The position numbers and the translations under genes are program-made. Shown piece after piece: positions 8,170 to 16,199 of a stretch of DNA of 23,899 nt. How positions within the stretch are numbered: position 1 is the first letter of the stretch; each line of letters starts with the position of its first letter. The stretch is from Syntrophorhabdus sp. (GTDB lineage: Bacteria; Desulfobacterota; BSN033; UBA1163): NCBI GenBank assembly GCA_020724025.1, contig DYHU01000017.1:1-23899 (forward strand), written 5' to 3'. The notes under the pieces were generated by a model, which did no database searches, was not told the DNA's origin, and saw only the letters and a program-made list of their open reading frames with translations.

Positions 8170-8814
8170 TTAAATCTTCTCGAAGAGAAGGATCGACCTT
8201 TTGATTGAACTGAAGGGGAGGGAGAACTGAACAGACCTTTGCAATCGATACCGTAACTTCTCAGTGAAATAAAGACGTTCTATTTCCCCTCCCTTCATAG
8301 CCAAAAGAGTTCCTCCTTGTTTCAAGAAAGGAGAACCGAGAAGAAGGAGGGGCTCGAGATCCGAGAAGGCTCTTGCAATGATTGCATCAAATCGGCCTCC
8401 CAGGGCCTGGAGAATCTGCTTGTCCTGAATGCGGCCATGGATCGCCTCGATCCCTTTTAGACCGAGCGTCCGGAGGATGTGTCTCTGAAAATCCACCTTT
8501 TTTCTAACAGAGTCAATCAGGGTGACGTTCAGGAAGGGTTTTACTATTTTCAGGGGGATTCCGGGAAAGCCCGCACCTGAGCCGATATCCAGGAGAGAGG
8601 AGATCTTGGGAAGATGGGGAAAGACCGACAGGGAATCGAGGAAATGGTTCAGGACAATCCCTTTCTCCGACCGGATGGCCGTGAGGTTCATCTTCTCATT
8701 CCATTTGAGGAGCTCCCTGAGGTAAAGGTCAAAGGCCTCGATAACCTTTTTCTCTAAATCGATTCCAAAGGCCTTTGCCCCCTCGGTTAGGAGATTTCTA
8801 TTCTCTCTCTCCAC
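8170..8814 (-). CDS. rsmG: 16S rRNA (guanine-N7) methyltransferase RsmG (GidB)
   Basis: RsmG uses S-adenosylmethionine to methylate N7 of G527 in the 530 loop of 16S rRNA; its loss gives low-level streptomycin resistance in several bacteria. The 214-aa protein has the family core: WNEKMNLTAI, then HFLDSLSV, the SAM loop LLDIGSGAGFPGIPLKI (about residues 95-111), and VRKKVDFQRHILRTLGLKG. A later block reads FDAIIARAFSDLEPLL. The start is GTG at 8812-8814 with no clear Shine-Dalgarno. The stop codon lies inside the right-hand 8-base duplication of the MITE-like element, so that insertion appears to have landed exactly at the gene end. The usual neighbours mnmG/mnmE are absent. Confidence 0.95.
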   Translation of the reverse strand: MERENRNLLTEGAKAFGIDLEKKVIEAFDLYLRELLKWNEKMNLTAIRSEKGIVLNHFLDSLSVFPHLPKISSLLDIGSGAGFPGIPLKIVKPFLNVTLIDSVRKKVDFQRHILRTLGLKGIEAIHGRIQDKQILQALGGRFDAIIARAFSDLEPLLLLGSPFLKQGGTLLAMKGGEIERLYFTEKLRYRLQRSVQFSLPFSSIKRSILLFEKI

Positions 8815-8873
8815 GGTTTGAATTCATATCATAAAACCTCAATTTTTACTATGAGTAACCCCTTTTATTTTCA

Positions 8874-8902
8874 TTGACTTATCTGTCACAATTCAGTAAT
8901 TT
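8874..8902 (+). promoter_or_regulatory. Possible sigma70 promoter for the exported protein-esterase pair
   Basis: TTGACT (8874-8879), 17 bases, then TAATTT (8897-8902), in the AT-rich divergent region between rsmG and the next plus-strand gene. A T-run and a GC-rich stretch follow before the GGAGG at 8942. Sequence match only. Confidence 0.35.
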
Positions 8903-8953
8903 TTTTTATCAACGGGCTTTTTATCCGCCCATTTCCACTACCGGAGGTCATCA

Positions 8954-9808
8954 ATGATGAAAAACAGAATATTTCTCATCGGTTTAATGGTGGCTTGGAT
9001 TCTATCTTTCGCTTTACTGTCCGACTCCATTACTCAGGAGGATGACCAAAAATTAAGGCAGATCATCACTCAGATCCATATCTTGAATTTAGTAAACGGT
9101 TTAGAGTTGGATAAAGGGCAGATGGAGTTGATCTTTAACGCAGCGAAAGAGGCACAGGAGATTCGTCTTAAAACCATTGAGGCGATATCACAAAAAAGAG
9201 AAGTCATCCAGGCCCATCAAGAGGTCTTAAAAGTGGCCAAGGCGGGTTCGATCGTGGTTCCCCGGGAGATTGCCTTTCGATACCATCGGATTCATCAAGA
9301 GGAAGAGAAAATAAAGAAGTTGGAACAGGAAAAGTTGTTGGGCCTCACCCTCAGGGTAAAGAACAGCCTGAGTCCCCACCAAATTTATGTCCTGAATGAT
9401 TATCAACCCTGTATTATTCCTCCGTTAAAGAAGGGCAAGATTGGACAGGCCTCAGACGCCAGCGGTTTCGTGAAGGTCCTGGAACATATTCATCATATGC
9501 CTAAAGAGGAATACTTTTTAAGAAGAGACCGGATCGTACAGGAGGCTATTGACAAGGTCAAAACGAGAGTTCCCAAAGGGTTTATCCTTGACGAGGGAAG
9601 ATTGAAAGCACAGCTTTTAAAAGCGATGGAAGATGTGCGCGGGATGCCCGATGTGGATTTTGCAATGAAGAAGGAGAAGATGGCTGAGGACATTAAGGGT
9701 CAACTTCTTCCCGAAAAACCGCCTGTGAACATTGGAGTCAAGATTGAACGTTTTTTGCTCCAGCCTGAAATTGTTCCGATCTTAGAGGAGAGATTGAAAG
9801 TTGGATAA
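8954..9808 (+). CDS. Unrecognised exported or membrane-anchored helical protein
   Basis: I do not recognise a named family. The 284-aa product starts with a signal-like segment (residues about 5-23, IFLIGLMVAWILSFALL). The rest is mostly helical and charged. Two L-x-x-x-Q patterns, LDKGQ near residue 53 and LSPHQ near residue 133, each precede or follow long helices. This recalls periplasmic Spy/CpxP-like LTxxQ proteins, but the resemblance is weak and is my inference. A PCIIPP motif lies near residue 150, and the second half holds charged segments such as MKKEKMAEDIKGQLLPEK. The start has GGAGG seven bases upstream. It overlaps the following esterase gene by 8 bases, so the two are translated as a pair. 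Confidence 0.75.
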   Translation: MMKNRIFLIGLMVAWILSFALLSDSITQEDDQKLRQIITQIHILNLVNGLELDKGQMELIFNAAKEAQEIRLKTIEAISQKREVIQAHQEVLKVAKAGSIVVPREIAFRYHRIHQEEEKIKKLEQEKLLGLTLRVKNSLSPHQIYVLNDYQPCIIPPLKKGKIGQASDASGFVKVLEHIHHMPKEEYFLRRDRIVQEAIDKVKTRVPKGFILDEGRLKAQLLKAMEDVRGMPDVDFAMKKEKMAEDIKGQLLPEKPPVNIGVKIERFLLQPEIVPILEERLKVG

Positions 9809-10748
9809 GAGATCGACTCTATTCCTCACAGCGATTGTTCTCCTTTTGAATTCAGGTTGGTCCGAAGGGATCGCTGGGGATTCCTCTGGGTCGATCCTTT
9901 ATGGTGGTTTGGAACGGACCTATCGGATCCACATCCCTTCCGGACATGATCGAACAAAGCCTGCGCCCCTTGTCCTCCTCTTTCACGGAGGCGGAGGAAC
10001 GGGCCAAGGGATGGAGAATCTGACCCTGGGTGGGTTTAACCGTCTGGCGGACAGGGAGGGCTTTATCGTTGTCTATCCGGATGGCATTGAGAAACACTGG
10101 AACGATGGAAGGGGCCTTCAGAATTATCGCGCCCACCGAGAAAATATCGATGATGTCGGCTTTATATCGGCATTAATTGATGATTTAAAGGAGAGATGGA
10201 ATATTGATTTGACTCGTATCTATGCGGCAGGCATCTCCAATGGTGGTCAGTTTTCCCAGCGTTTAGCCTGTGAGCACTCCCATCGAATTTCAGCGATCGG
10301 GGTGGTGGCCACCCAGTTACCGGAGCACTTCTTCTCAACCTGTGCTCCCAAGAGGCCTGTTTCCGTATTGATGATGCCCGGGACAGAGGATCCTCTCGTG
10401 CCCTGGGAGGGCGGGGAGATCGGGTTCAGGAGGGGCCGGAAGTTCAGAAGGGTTCTGTCTGTTCATGAATCTTTGAGGTTCTGGGCAAAACAGAATCAGT
10501 GTCCCGGATCGCCCCTGATCACCTATGAGCCGGACAGGGACCCGAACGATGGCACACGGGTTCGACGGGAAGCCTATGTTCCGTGCGGCCACGAGACCGA
10601 AGTCGTTCTCTATGCGGTTGAAGGGGGAGGACACACCTGGCCCGGCGGGGATCAATACCTGCCGGCGAGGATCATCGGAAAGACGAGCAGGGATATCGAC
10701 GCCAATGAGGTGATATGGGATTTTTTCAAAAGGCATACCCTGCGGTGA
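9801..10748 (+). CDS. Secreted PHB depolymerase / LpqC-type esterase
   Basis: An alpha/beta hydrolase of the extracellular polyhydroxybutyrate depolymerase/feruloyl esterase group (LpqC, COG3509), expected to cleave carboxyl esters outside the cytoplasm. The 315-aa protein has a signal peptide (about residues 4-25) and an oxyanion-hole loop HGGGGTG at 62-68. The nucleophile elbow GISNGG has Ser146, the probable acid is Asp197 in MPGTEDPLVPW, and the catalytic histidine is His278 in GGGHTWPGG. Cysteines at about 155, 181, 234 and 262 could form disulfides. The start is TTG at 9801, behind GAGGAGAG and inside the end of the previous gene. Substrate cannot be told from sequence. Confidence 0.88.
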   Translation: MDKRSTLFLTAIVLLLNSGWSEGIAGDSSGSILYGGLERTYRIHIPSGHDRTKPAPLVLLFHGGGGTGQGMENLTLGGFNRLADREGFIVVYPDGIEKHWNDGRGLQNYRAHRENIDDVGFISALIDDLKERWNIDLTRIYAAGISNGGQFSQRLACEHSHRISAIGVVATQLPEHFFSTCAPKRPVSVLMMPGTEDPLVPWEGGEIGFRRGRKFRRVLSVHESLRFWAKQNQCPGSPLITYEPDRDPNDGTRVRREAYVPCGHETEVVLYAVEGGGHTWPGGDQYLPARIIGKTSRDIDANEVIWDFFKRHTLR

Positions 10749-10848
10749 GGGTTCTTTTCTGGATGCTGGAAAATTTAGAGAAAATGGGATATAAAGAAAA
10801 CCTCTCCATGGGGGTGGGGAAAAAAACCATCAGGAGAAAGGATATCTC

Positions 10849-11835
10849 TTGAAAAAGATTACCATTAAAGGGACGGGTTCTTGCGCTCCTGAGCGGGTTG
10901 TCCCGAATTCTTATTTTGAGAAGCTCGTGGAGACGAGCGACGAATGGATTACCACCCGAACAGGAATCAAGGAGCGCCGGATGGTGGAGAAGGGGCAGGC
11001 CCTCTCGGACTTGGCCACTCTCGCCTCTGCATCCGCCCTTCAAATGGCGGGCATCTCCCCTGAAGAGCTGGACCTGATCATCATCGGAACCTCGACGGCT
11101 GACATGCTCAGCCCTTCCGCCGCCTGTATGGTCCAGTACCGGTTGGGTGCGAAGAAAGCGGTGGCTTTTGATGTGAATGCGGCCTGTCCGGGGTTTATCT
11201 ATGGGCTGGCAGTCGCCCAGAAGTTCATGCAGGATGGTTCCTATAGCAAGGCCCTGGTGGTAGGCGGCGAGATTATTTCTAATCGGCTCGATTATAAAGA
11301 CCGGTCCACCTGCGTCCTTTTCGGTGACGGAGCAGGTGCGGTCGTCCTCGGACATTCGAATGGAAAGGATGACGGAGAGATCCTGGCGATGGATATCGAG
11401 TCCGATGGAGATCTCTGGCATCTGATCTATGTCCCCGGAGGAGGTTCGCGAATTCCTCCTTCTCATGAAATGCTGGAAGAGGGTCTCCAGTATCTGAAGA
11501 TGCAGGGCAATGATGTCTTCAAACATGCGGTCCGCACCCTGGTCGATTCGGCCAATAAGATCATGGCACAACAGGGAATCACGAGCGATGAAATAGACTG
11601 GTTCATCCCCCACCAGGCCAATATCCGGATTATGGAGGTTGTGGCGGAACGGTTGGAAATTCCCACAGAAAAGGTGATCATCACCGTCCATAAGTATGGC
11701 AACACCTCAGCCGCCTCCATACCGGTGGCCTTTGATGAAGCGGTCCGAAGCGGCCAGATCCGGAAAGGCGATCTCATCCTGGTCAATTCTTTCGGCGCTG
11801 GTTTAACCTGGGGGGCGGCCCTGTTCAGATATTAA
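10849..11835 (+). CDS. fabH: Beta-ketoacyl-ACP synthase III
   Basis: FabH starts type II fatty acid synthesis by condensing acetyl-CoA (or another short acyl-CoA) with malonyl-ACP. The 328-aa thiolase-fold protein carries the full catalytic triad: Cys113 in NAACPGF, His255 in PHQANIR, and Asn285 in HKYGNTSAAS. The N-terminal ETSDEWITTRTGIKERR and C-terminal NSFGAGLTWGAALFRY blocks are typical. Translation appears to start at TTG 10849 after CAGGAGAAAGG; no better ATG exists nearby. Other FabH-linked genes (plsX, fabD, acpP) are not adjacent, so this may be a stand-alone or additional copy. A FabH-like homologue with other acyl specificity cannot be excluded. Confidence 0.93.
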   Translation: MKKITIKGTGSCAPERVVPNSYFEKLVETSDEWITTRTGIKERRMVEKGQALSDLATLASASALQMAGISPEELDLIIIGTSTADMLSPSAACMVQYRLGAKKAVAFDVNAACPGFIYGLAVAQKFMQDGSYSKALVVGGEIISNRLDYKDRSTCVLFGDGAGAVVLGHSNGKDDGEILAMDIESDGDLWHLIYVPGGGSRIPPSHEMLEEGLQYLKMQGNDVFKHAVRTLVDSANKIMAQQGITSDEIDWFIPHQANIRIMEVVAERLEIPTEKVIITVHKYGNTSAASIPVAFDEAVRSGQIRKGDLILVNSFGAGLTWGAALFRY

Positions 11836-11988
11836 TCCACTCCTCTTATTTTTTTTGACCTCAAGAATCCTTTCTGCTAAAATGCCCCTAATTTGACTTT
11901 GCTAATTGTGCCTTGCGTTTGATCACTCATGATGGAAATGGTCTTTAGGCTAAGGTTAGGAAGCCTGTTTTAGGATCGAAGAGAACCT

Positions 11989-12094
11989 GTTTAACGGTGT
12001 CGATGCTCGTATCGAAGCAAGAGACTTGAAACTAGAAGTTCGAGAATCTAGAATCCATATACGAGCCTCGATACGAGCTTCGACAACGACAAAC
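11989..12094. repeat. Long imperfect inverted repeat in the fabH-radA gap
   Basis: The 352-base gap between fabH and radA holds no gene. Its main structure is an inverted repeat. The core arms are TCGATGCTCGTATCGAAGC (12000-12018) and GCCTCGATACGAGCTTCGA (12065-12083), matching at 17 of 19 positions. Pairing continues outward with mismatches to about 11989 and 12094. A TCTAGA/CTAGAA-rich stretch lies in the loop. It could be a relic of a small transposable element or a strong RNA stem upstream of radA. No terminator-like T-run follows. Confidence 0.65.
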
Positions 12095-12187
12095 GTTGGT
12101 TCCCTTAAGAAATTTTAGGCATAAGACATAACCCTTTTCCGAAACTGGCATTTTTACCATAACCCTTGAACCAAAGACTTTTATTTT

Positions 12188-13552
12188 ATGGCCAAAGCCA
12201 AAACTCAATTTGTCTGCCAGTCCTGTGGATATCAGGCTCCGAAATGGCTCGGTAGGTGTCCGGGGTGTCAGGACTGGAACACCTTTGTTGAGGAACGAGT
12301 CGTCGAGGAGAAGGTTCCCGAACGAGACTTGCTCGGTTTTGACGCCGGGGCTATTCCAACGGCCATCACCAAGATTGTCAGCGAAGAAAAAGGCAGATTC
12401 CAGATCGGCATAGGAGAATTCGATCGGGTTCTGGGAGGAGGGATTGTTTTTGGATCGGTGATCCTGGTCGGAGGCGATCCGGGGATTGGCAAGTCAACCC
12501 TTCTTCTTCAGATGATGAGCCGCCTGGCATCCGCAGGGAAAAAAGTCCTTTATGTCTCCGGAGAGGAATCGCTTCAGCAGACCAAAATGAGGGCAGACCG
12601 TCTGGAGGTCTCCTCTGATCATCTCTTCGTGGTTTCAGAGACGTCCCTGGAGAAGATCCTTCAGGACATCCAGACCCTTAGGCCTTCCACTGTGGTCATC
12701 GATTCAATCCAGACCATCTATTCCTCTGACCTTCCTTCAACACCGGGGTCGATCAGCCAGGTGAGAGAAGCATCAAGCAGATTGCTTTATCTGGCCAAGC
12801 ATCTGTCCATCCCCATCTTTCTCATCGGCCATGTGACCAAAGAGGGTTTTATCGCAGGTCCAAAAGTGCTGGAACACATGGTGGACACCGTTCTCTATAT
12901 CGAAGGGGAAGCCAATCACGCCTTCCGGATCCTGAGGGCGGTCAAAAACCGTTTCGGTTCCACCAATGAGATCGGCGTTTTTGAGATGAAGGATTCCGGA
13001 CTGGTGGAGGTGCTCAGTCCTTCTGAGTTCTTTCTTTCCGAGAGAACCCAACCTGCCTCCGGTTCAGTGGTCATGCCCAGTATAGAAGGATCGAGACCTA
13101 TCTTAATCGAGCTTCAGGCCCTGGTCGTTCCCACCAACTTTGGAGTTCCCCGGAGAATGGCTCAGGGGGTGGATGGCCAACGGGTTTCGCTTTTAGTCGC
13201 TGTGATGGAAAAGAGACTGGGGGTTCACCTGTTTAGCCACGATATTTTTCTAAACATCGCGGGGGGGATGAAGGTGGAGGAACCCGGCGCTGATTTAGGT
13301 GTGATCGCCGCCATATCGTCAAGTTTTCGGGATAAAGTGATCGATCCTGAATTGGCCGTTTTTGGAGAGGTGGGACTGGGAGGCGAGGTGAGGGGGGTGA
13401 GCCAATCGGAGGTCAGAGTGAAGGAAGCAGTGAGATTGGGATTTAAACGAATCCTTCTGCCAAAGCCGAACCAGGAGAAGGTAAAAGGGGTGAAAGGGAT
13501 CGAATTGATCGGCGTGAGAACCGTTCAGGAAGCTGTCGAAAAATTATTTTAG
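12188..13552 (+). CDS. radA: DNA repair protein RadA (Sms)
   Basis: RadA is a RecA-related hexameric helicase/branch-migration factor that processes recombination intermediates with RecA. The 454-aa protein has all family marks. The zinc finger is CQSCGY then CPGC (residues about 9-30), the Walker A is GGDPGIGKST (about 95-104), and the Walker B region is TVVIDSIQTIY. The RadA signature KNRFGSTNEIGVF lies near residue 257. The C-terminal Lon-protease-like domain (GGMKVEEPGADLGVIAA, FGEVGLGGEVRGV) is non-proteolytic in this family. No Shine-Dalgarno is visible before the ATG at 12188; the upstream 350 bases are a repeat-containing gap, so leader or leaderless translation is unclear. Confidence 0.97.
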   Translation: MAKAKTQFVCQSCGYQAPKWLGRCPGCQDWNTFVEERVVEEKVPERDLLGFDAGAIPTAITKIVSEEKGRFQIGIGEFDRVLGGGIVFGSVILVGGDPGIGKSTLLLQMMSRLASAGKKVLYVSGEESLQQTKMRADRLEVSSDHLFVVSETSLEKILQDIQTLRPSTVVIDSIQTIYSSDLPSTPGSISQVREASSRLLYLAKHLSIPIFLIGHVTKEGFIAGPKVLEHMVDTVLYIEGEANHAFRILRAVKNRFGSTNEIGVFEMKDSGLVEVLSPSEFFLSERTQPASGSVVMPSIEGSRPILIELQALVVPTNFGVPRRMAQGVDGQRVSLLVAVMEKRLGVHLFSHDIFLNIAGGMKVEEPGADLGVIAAISSSFRDKVIDPELAVFGEVGLGGEVRGVSQSEVRVKEAVRLGFKRILLPKPNQEKVKGVKGIELIGVRTVQEAVEKLF

Positions 13553-13618
13553 CATCAATTTCCAATGATCAATGCTCAATGGTCATTTTGCAATGATTAT
13601 TAAAAACAGGGAGGTTTT

Positions 13619-15394
13619 ATGAAGAAGTTAATCATCGGAACGATTCTTATCGTCTTTTTCTCCGTCTCTCTTGTCCGGGGACAGGAGAAACCCGCCGGCT
13701 CAGGGGAGATTTATGATTCCGCCATGGAGCTCTTTCATAAGGGCAGATATCAGGAGGCCGTCGAGGGTTTTTCAAAATTGATCCAATCCTTTCCCGCCAG
13801 CAGATTGGTCTCCTATTCCCATTATATGATCGGGCAGTCTTTTGTGAAATTGGAAAAGTATGAGGAGGCCATTCAGAAGTTCGAATACTATCTCAAGACC
13901 TATCCGGAGGGAGACCGCGCGAGAGAATCGGAGCAGGGATTGAGAGCGGCCAGGGAGAAGGTGAGGCCGAAGAAAGAGATCATCGGGACGGTGGTGGAAG
14001 TGAAACCTGCTCCGGAGGAACCGAAAAAGGCAGAGGTTCCGAGGGTCGTAGAGGAACCCAAAAAAGAGGAGGTCCGGAAAGTTATTGAAGAACCCAAGAA
14101 GGTAGAGGTGGTGAAGGTTCCGGAGGAGACGAGGAAGGAAGAAGAAAAAATCCCTGTCAAAGAGGAAGTAAAGGTTCCGATCAAAGCAGAGGAGAAGGTT
14201 TCACTCAAGGAGGAAGTGAAGGCTCCTTCAGAGAGGGCTGTGACCGGGGTTGTTCCGGAGGCCAAAAAGGTGAAGAGGCGAGTCTGCGCTCAGGTTTCCT
14301 ATTTAGACGGAAAGAACCTCGTTGAAGTGGAGAAGAGGATCAAGGAGTTGAAGGATGCGGGCGTGGACACGCTCATCTTCAGGGTCTTTCAGAATAAAGG
14401 GGACCGGATGTATAAATTTGTGAAGACCCGTCATGAAGAAGGGGTCTTCTTCAAGACCGAACATGCCCTGGTCATCGATGATATTTTAGGGAAGATAGCG
14501 GAGATCGTCCATCGCCATGGGCTTGAGCTTTTTGCCTGGATGACGACGCGTTATGCGACCTACGGTGTCGAAAAGCATACCGACTATCGATCCAGAAGCT
14601 ACAATTTCGAAACGAAGAAGATGGAGATCGGAAGGGGGTATAACCTCTTTCATCCTACTGTCCTGAAGCGGCTGGAGGGGCTTTTTCGCGACCTCGGCCG
14701 TTATCCCATTGACGGGATCCTGTTTCAGGACGATCTGATCCTCCGGCACAACGAAGACTTCAGCGCCGAGGCCAACAAAGCCTTCTTAAAAGATTTCGGA
14801 TATTCTCCCCATCCGGATATCTTCTATATCGAGCCTTATAAATCGGATTCCGGAAAGTATTATGTGAAGGGATATACGGACGAGTTTTGGACCTGGGCCA
14901 AGTGGAAGAACCGCCATCTGATGGAAGTGGCCAGGCGGCTGGTCGGGGCGGCCAGGGAATCCAATCCAAAGTTGCAGTTTATGGTCAATCTCTATTTCGA
15001 AGCCGTTCTCAACGATTCCAATGGTGTCGCCTGGTTCTCACAGACCCTGCCGGAGGCCCTGGAAAAGGGGTTCGACTACTATGCCATCATGGCCTATCAT
15101 CGCCAGGCGATGATAGGCAGGAATATCGAATTAAAAGAGTCCATTGACCTGATGGCCGAAGCCGCCCAGAAGGCGGTCAAGTCCGTGGGCGATCCCTCCA
15201 GGGTGTTGATGAAGATCTGGATCCTCGACTGGAAGAGCAATGAGGCGGTGGGTTATGAACTCGCCCCCCAGAAAGAGATCGAAGAGATTCTGGGAAAGAT
15301 CCTGGAACAGGGGAAGGTCAGTTTAGCCTTTGTCCCTTACATCCATCAATTTCCCCTCCATCAGTTGAAAGGGAAGTGGACTGGCACGAAATAG
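13619..15394 (+). CDS. Periplasmic TPR protein fused to a PgaB C-terminal-type glycoside hydrolase domain
   Basis: A 591-aa modular protein, exported by a signal peptide (residues 1-21, ending VRG before QEKPAG). Residues about 29-110 are tetratricopeptide repeats of the YbgF/BamD style (AMELFHKGRYQEAVEGFSKL, IGQSFVKLEKYEEAIQKFEY). Residues about 120-215 are a low-complexity linker of Glu, Lys, Pro and Val repeats such as EEPKKAEV, EEPKKEEV and EEPKKVEV. Residues about 219-590 resemble the C-terminal TIM-barrel of PgaB (GHL13/GH153 group), which cuts poly-N-acetylglucosamine. Support comes from GILFQDDLILRHNEDF with the acidic pair at 371-372, MVNLYFEAVL, and FDYYAIMAYHRQ. The deacetylase domain of true PgaB is absent. 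GGGAGG precedes the ATG. Hydrolase activity is inferred, not shown. Confidence 0.82.
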   Translation: MKKLIIGTILIVFFSVSLVRGQEKPAGSGEIYDSAMELFHKGRYQEAVEGFSKLIQSFPASRLVSYSHYMIGQSFVKLEKYEEAIQKFEYYLKTYPEGDRARESEQGLRAAREKVRPKKEIIGTVVEVKPAPEEPKKAEVPRVVEEPKKEEVRKVIEEPKKVEVVKVPEETRKEEEKIPVKEEVKVPIKAEEKVSLKEEVKAPSERAVTGVVPEAKKVKRRVCAQVSYLDGKNLVEVEKRIKELKDAGVDTLIFRVFQNKGDRMYKFVKTRHEEGVFFKTEHALVIDDILGKIAEIVHRHGLELFAWMTTRYATYGVEKHTDYRSRSYNFETKKMEIGRGYNLFHPTVLKRLEGLFRDLGRYPIDGILFQDDLILRHNEDFSAEANKAFLKDFGYSPHPDIFYIEPYKSDSGKYYVKGYTDEFWTWAKWKNRHLMEVARRLVGAARESNPKLQFMVNLYFEAVLNDSNGVAWFSQTLPEALEKGFDYYAIMAYHRQAMIGRNIELKESIDLMAEAAQKAVKSVGDPSRVLMKIWILDWKSNEAVGYELAPQKEIEEILGKILEQGKVSLAFVPYIHQFPLHQLKGKWTGTK

Positions 15395-15493
15395 TTCGGA
15401 GTTGGAAGTCTTGTAGTCTCATAGTCTGATAGTCTTATAGTCTTTAACTATACGACTAACAGACCAACAGACTATGTGACTCATCACTCCGGA
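15394..15493. repeat. ATAGTCT heptamer array forming a long inverted repeat
   Basis: This fills the gap between two convergent genes. The left half has reiterated TAGTCT units (15415-15433: TAGTCTCATAGTCTGATAG) and the right half the complement (GACTAACAGACCAACAGAC, from 15454). The outermost arms are GTTCGGAG and CTCCGGAC. Folded RNA from either strand would give a long imperfect stem that could act as a bidirectional terminator, though no clear U-tract follows. Confidence 0.65.
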
Positions 15494-15498
15494 CCGTT

Positions 15499-15933
15499 CT
15501 ATTTCTTTTCCATTCTCTCGATGAATTCTCTGACTCCCATGATTCGAAGACCACGGTATTGCTTCAGGGAGAGAAGCCCTTTATCTCCGGTCACCAGATA
15601 GATCGCTTTCCCTGAAACAGCACAGGAAAGAAACTTGTCATCCCCAGGGTCCGGACTCATTCCTTTAACATAGTGGGTGACTTCAATGACCTCTACATAC
15701 GGAAGGACTTCTTCATTCAGCACTGCCTTGATCTCTTCAGCAGAAAGCTGAAATTTCGGATACTTTAGCACTGCGGCAAGCTCATCATAGGTCTCTCTGG
15801 TTACAACGGGAACAATTTTCCCTTCTTGCCACCATCTGATAAGCTTCGCGATCTCTTTGCGAAACAGCAGGGCCGACACAAACACATTGGTGTCCAGGAC
15901 GACTCTTAATCCTTCCTTTGTCTTCTTGCCCAC
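15499..15933 (-). CDS. PIN-domain toxin (VapC-like, COG1569 group)
   Basis: PIN-domain toxins are magnesium-dependent ribonucleases that block growth when not held by their antitoxin. The 144-aa protein shows the acidic residues of the PIN active site: Asp14 in VVLDTNVFVSALL, Glu51 in TYDELAAVL, Asp98/99 in DPGDDKFLSCAV, and Asp117 in LVTGDKGLL. The pattern fits the 'putative toxin PIN family' better than classical short VapC. The start is GTG at 15931-15933, overlapping the upstream AbrB-type gene by 28 bases, as is common for toxin-antitoxin pairs. All catalytic positions look intact, so it is likely functional. Confidence 0.88.
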   Translation of the reverse strand: MGKKTKEGLRVVLDTNVFVSALLFRKEIAKLIRWWQEGKIVPVVTRETYDELAAVLKYPKFQLSAEEIKAVLNEEVLPYVEVIEVTHYVKGMSPDPGDDKFLSCAVSGKAIYLVTGDKGLLSLKQYRGLRIMGVREFIERMEKK

Positions 15934-16148
15934 TGAACGGCCCCACTGACGTCCTTATCCGTTAACCCAAGTTTCTCGATCTTCTCACGTATCTTCTCAA
16001 GTGGTGATCCAGCCGTCGTGATCCTGACCGGTGTAAGACGAATGGCGTTTCCATCGATCGCGACATCGAAGTACTCTGCATCCCGGAAGGCGCTCACGAT
16101 TCCCTTGGGAAGGGTGATCTGATTTTTCGAGGTCCTTTTGGCAAGCAT
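15906..16148 (-). CDS. AbrB/MazE-type antitoxin
   Basis: This 80-aa protein has an N-terminal SpoVT/AbrB swapped-hairpin DNA-binding domain (KRTSKNQITLPKGIVSAF, VAIDGNAIRLTPV). Its C-terminal helix (PLEKIREKIEKLGLTDKDVSGAVQWAR) would bind and block the PIN toxin encoded immediately downstream. Antitoxins of this kind usually repress their own operon. The ATG at 16148 follows AAGGAG, and the promoter just upstream is covered by alternating CCTTAC/GTAAGG motifs that look like the operator. The long overlap with the toxin gene supports coupled production. Confidence 0.88.
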   Translation of the reverse strand: MLAKRTSKNQITLPKGIVSAFRDAEYFDVAIDGNAIRLTPVRITTAGSPLEKIREKIEKLGLTDKDVSGAVQWARRQRKD

Positions 16149-16152
16149 GTCT

Positions 16153-16199
16153 CCTTACCTCCTTACTGTAAGGATACCTTACTTCAAGATAAAAAGCAA
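16153..16199 (-). promoter_or_regulatory. Promoter and palindromic operator of the PIN/AbrB pair
   Basis: On the minus strand TTGCTT (plus 16194-16199), 17 bases, then TATCCT (plus 16171-16176). The -10 lies in a palindrome GTAAGG-ATA-CCTTAC (16168-16182). A second palindrome CCTTAC-T-GTAAGG (16161-16173) shares the middle half-site, and another CCTTAC is at 16153-16158. The half-sites are spaced to let an AbrB-type antitoxin block polymerase. Confidence 0.6.

Noticed and set aside
10726..11691. 321-codon open frame on the minus strand over fabH
   Set aside because: fabH has all its catalytic residues on the plus strand; the antisense frame is a codon-bias by-product.
15410..15485. Possible CRISPR-like array from the repeated TAGTCT units
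   Set aside because: Units are 7 bases with no spacers and the second half is their inverse, so it is an inverted repeat.
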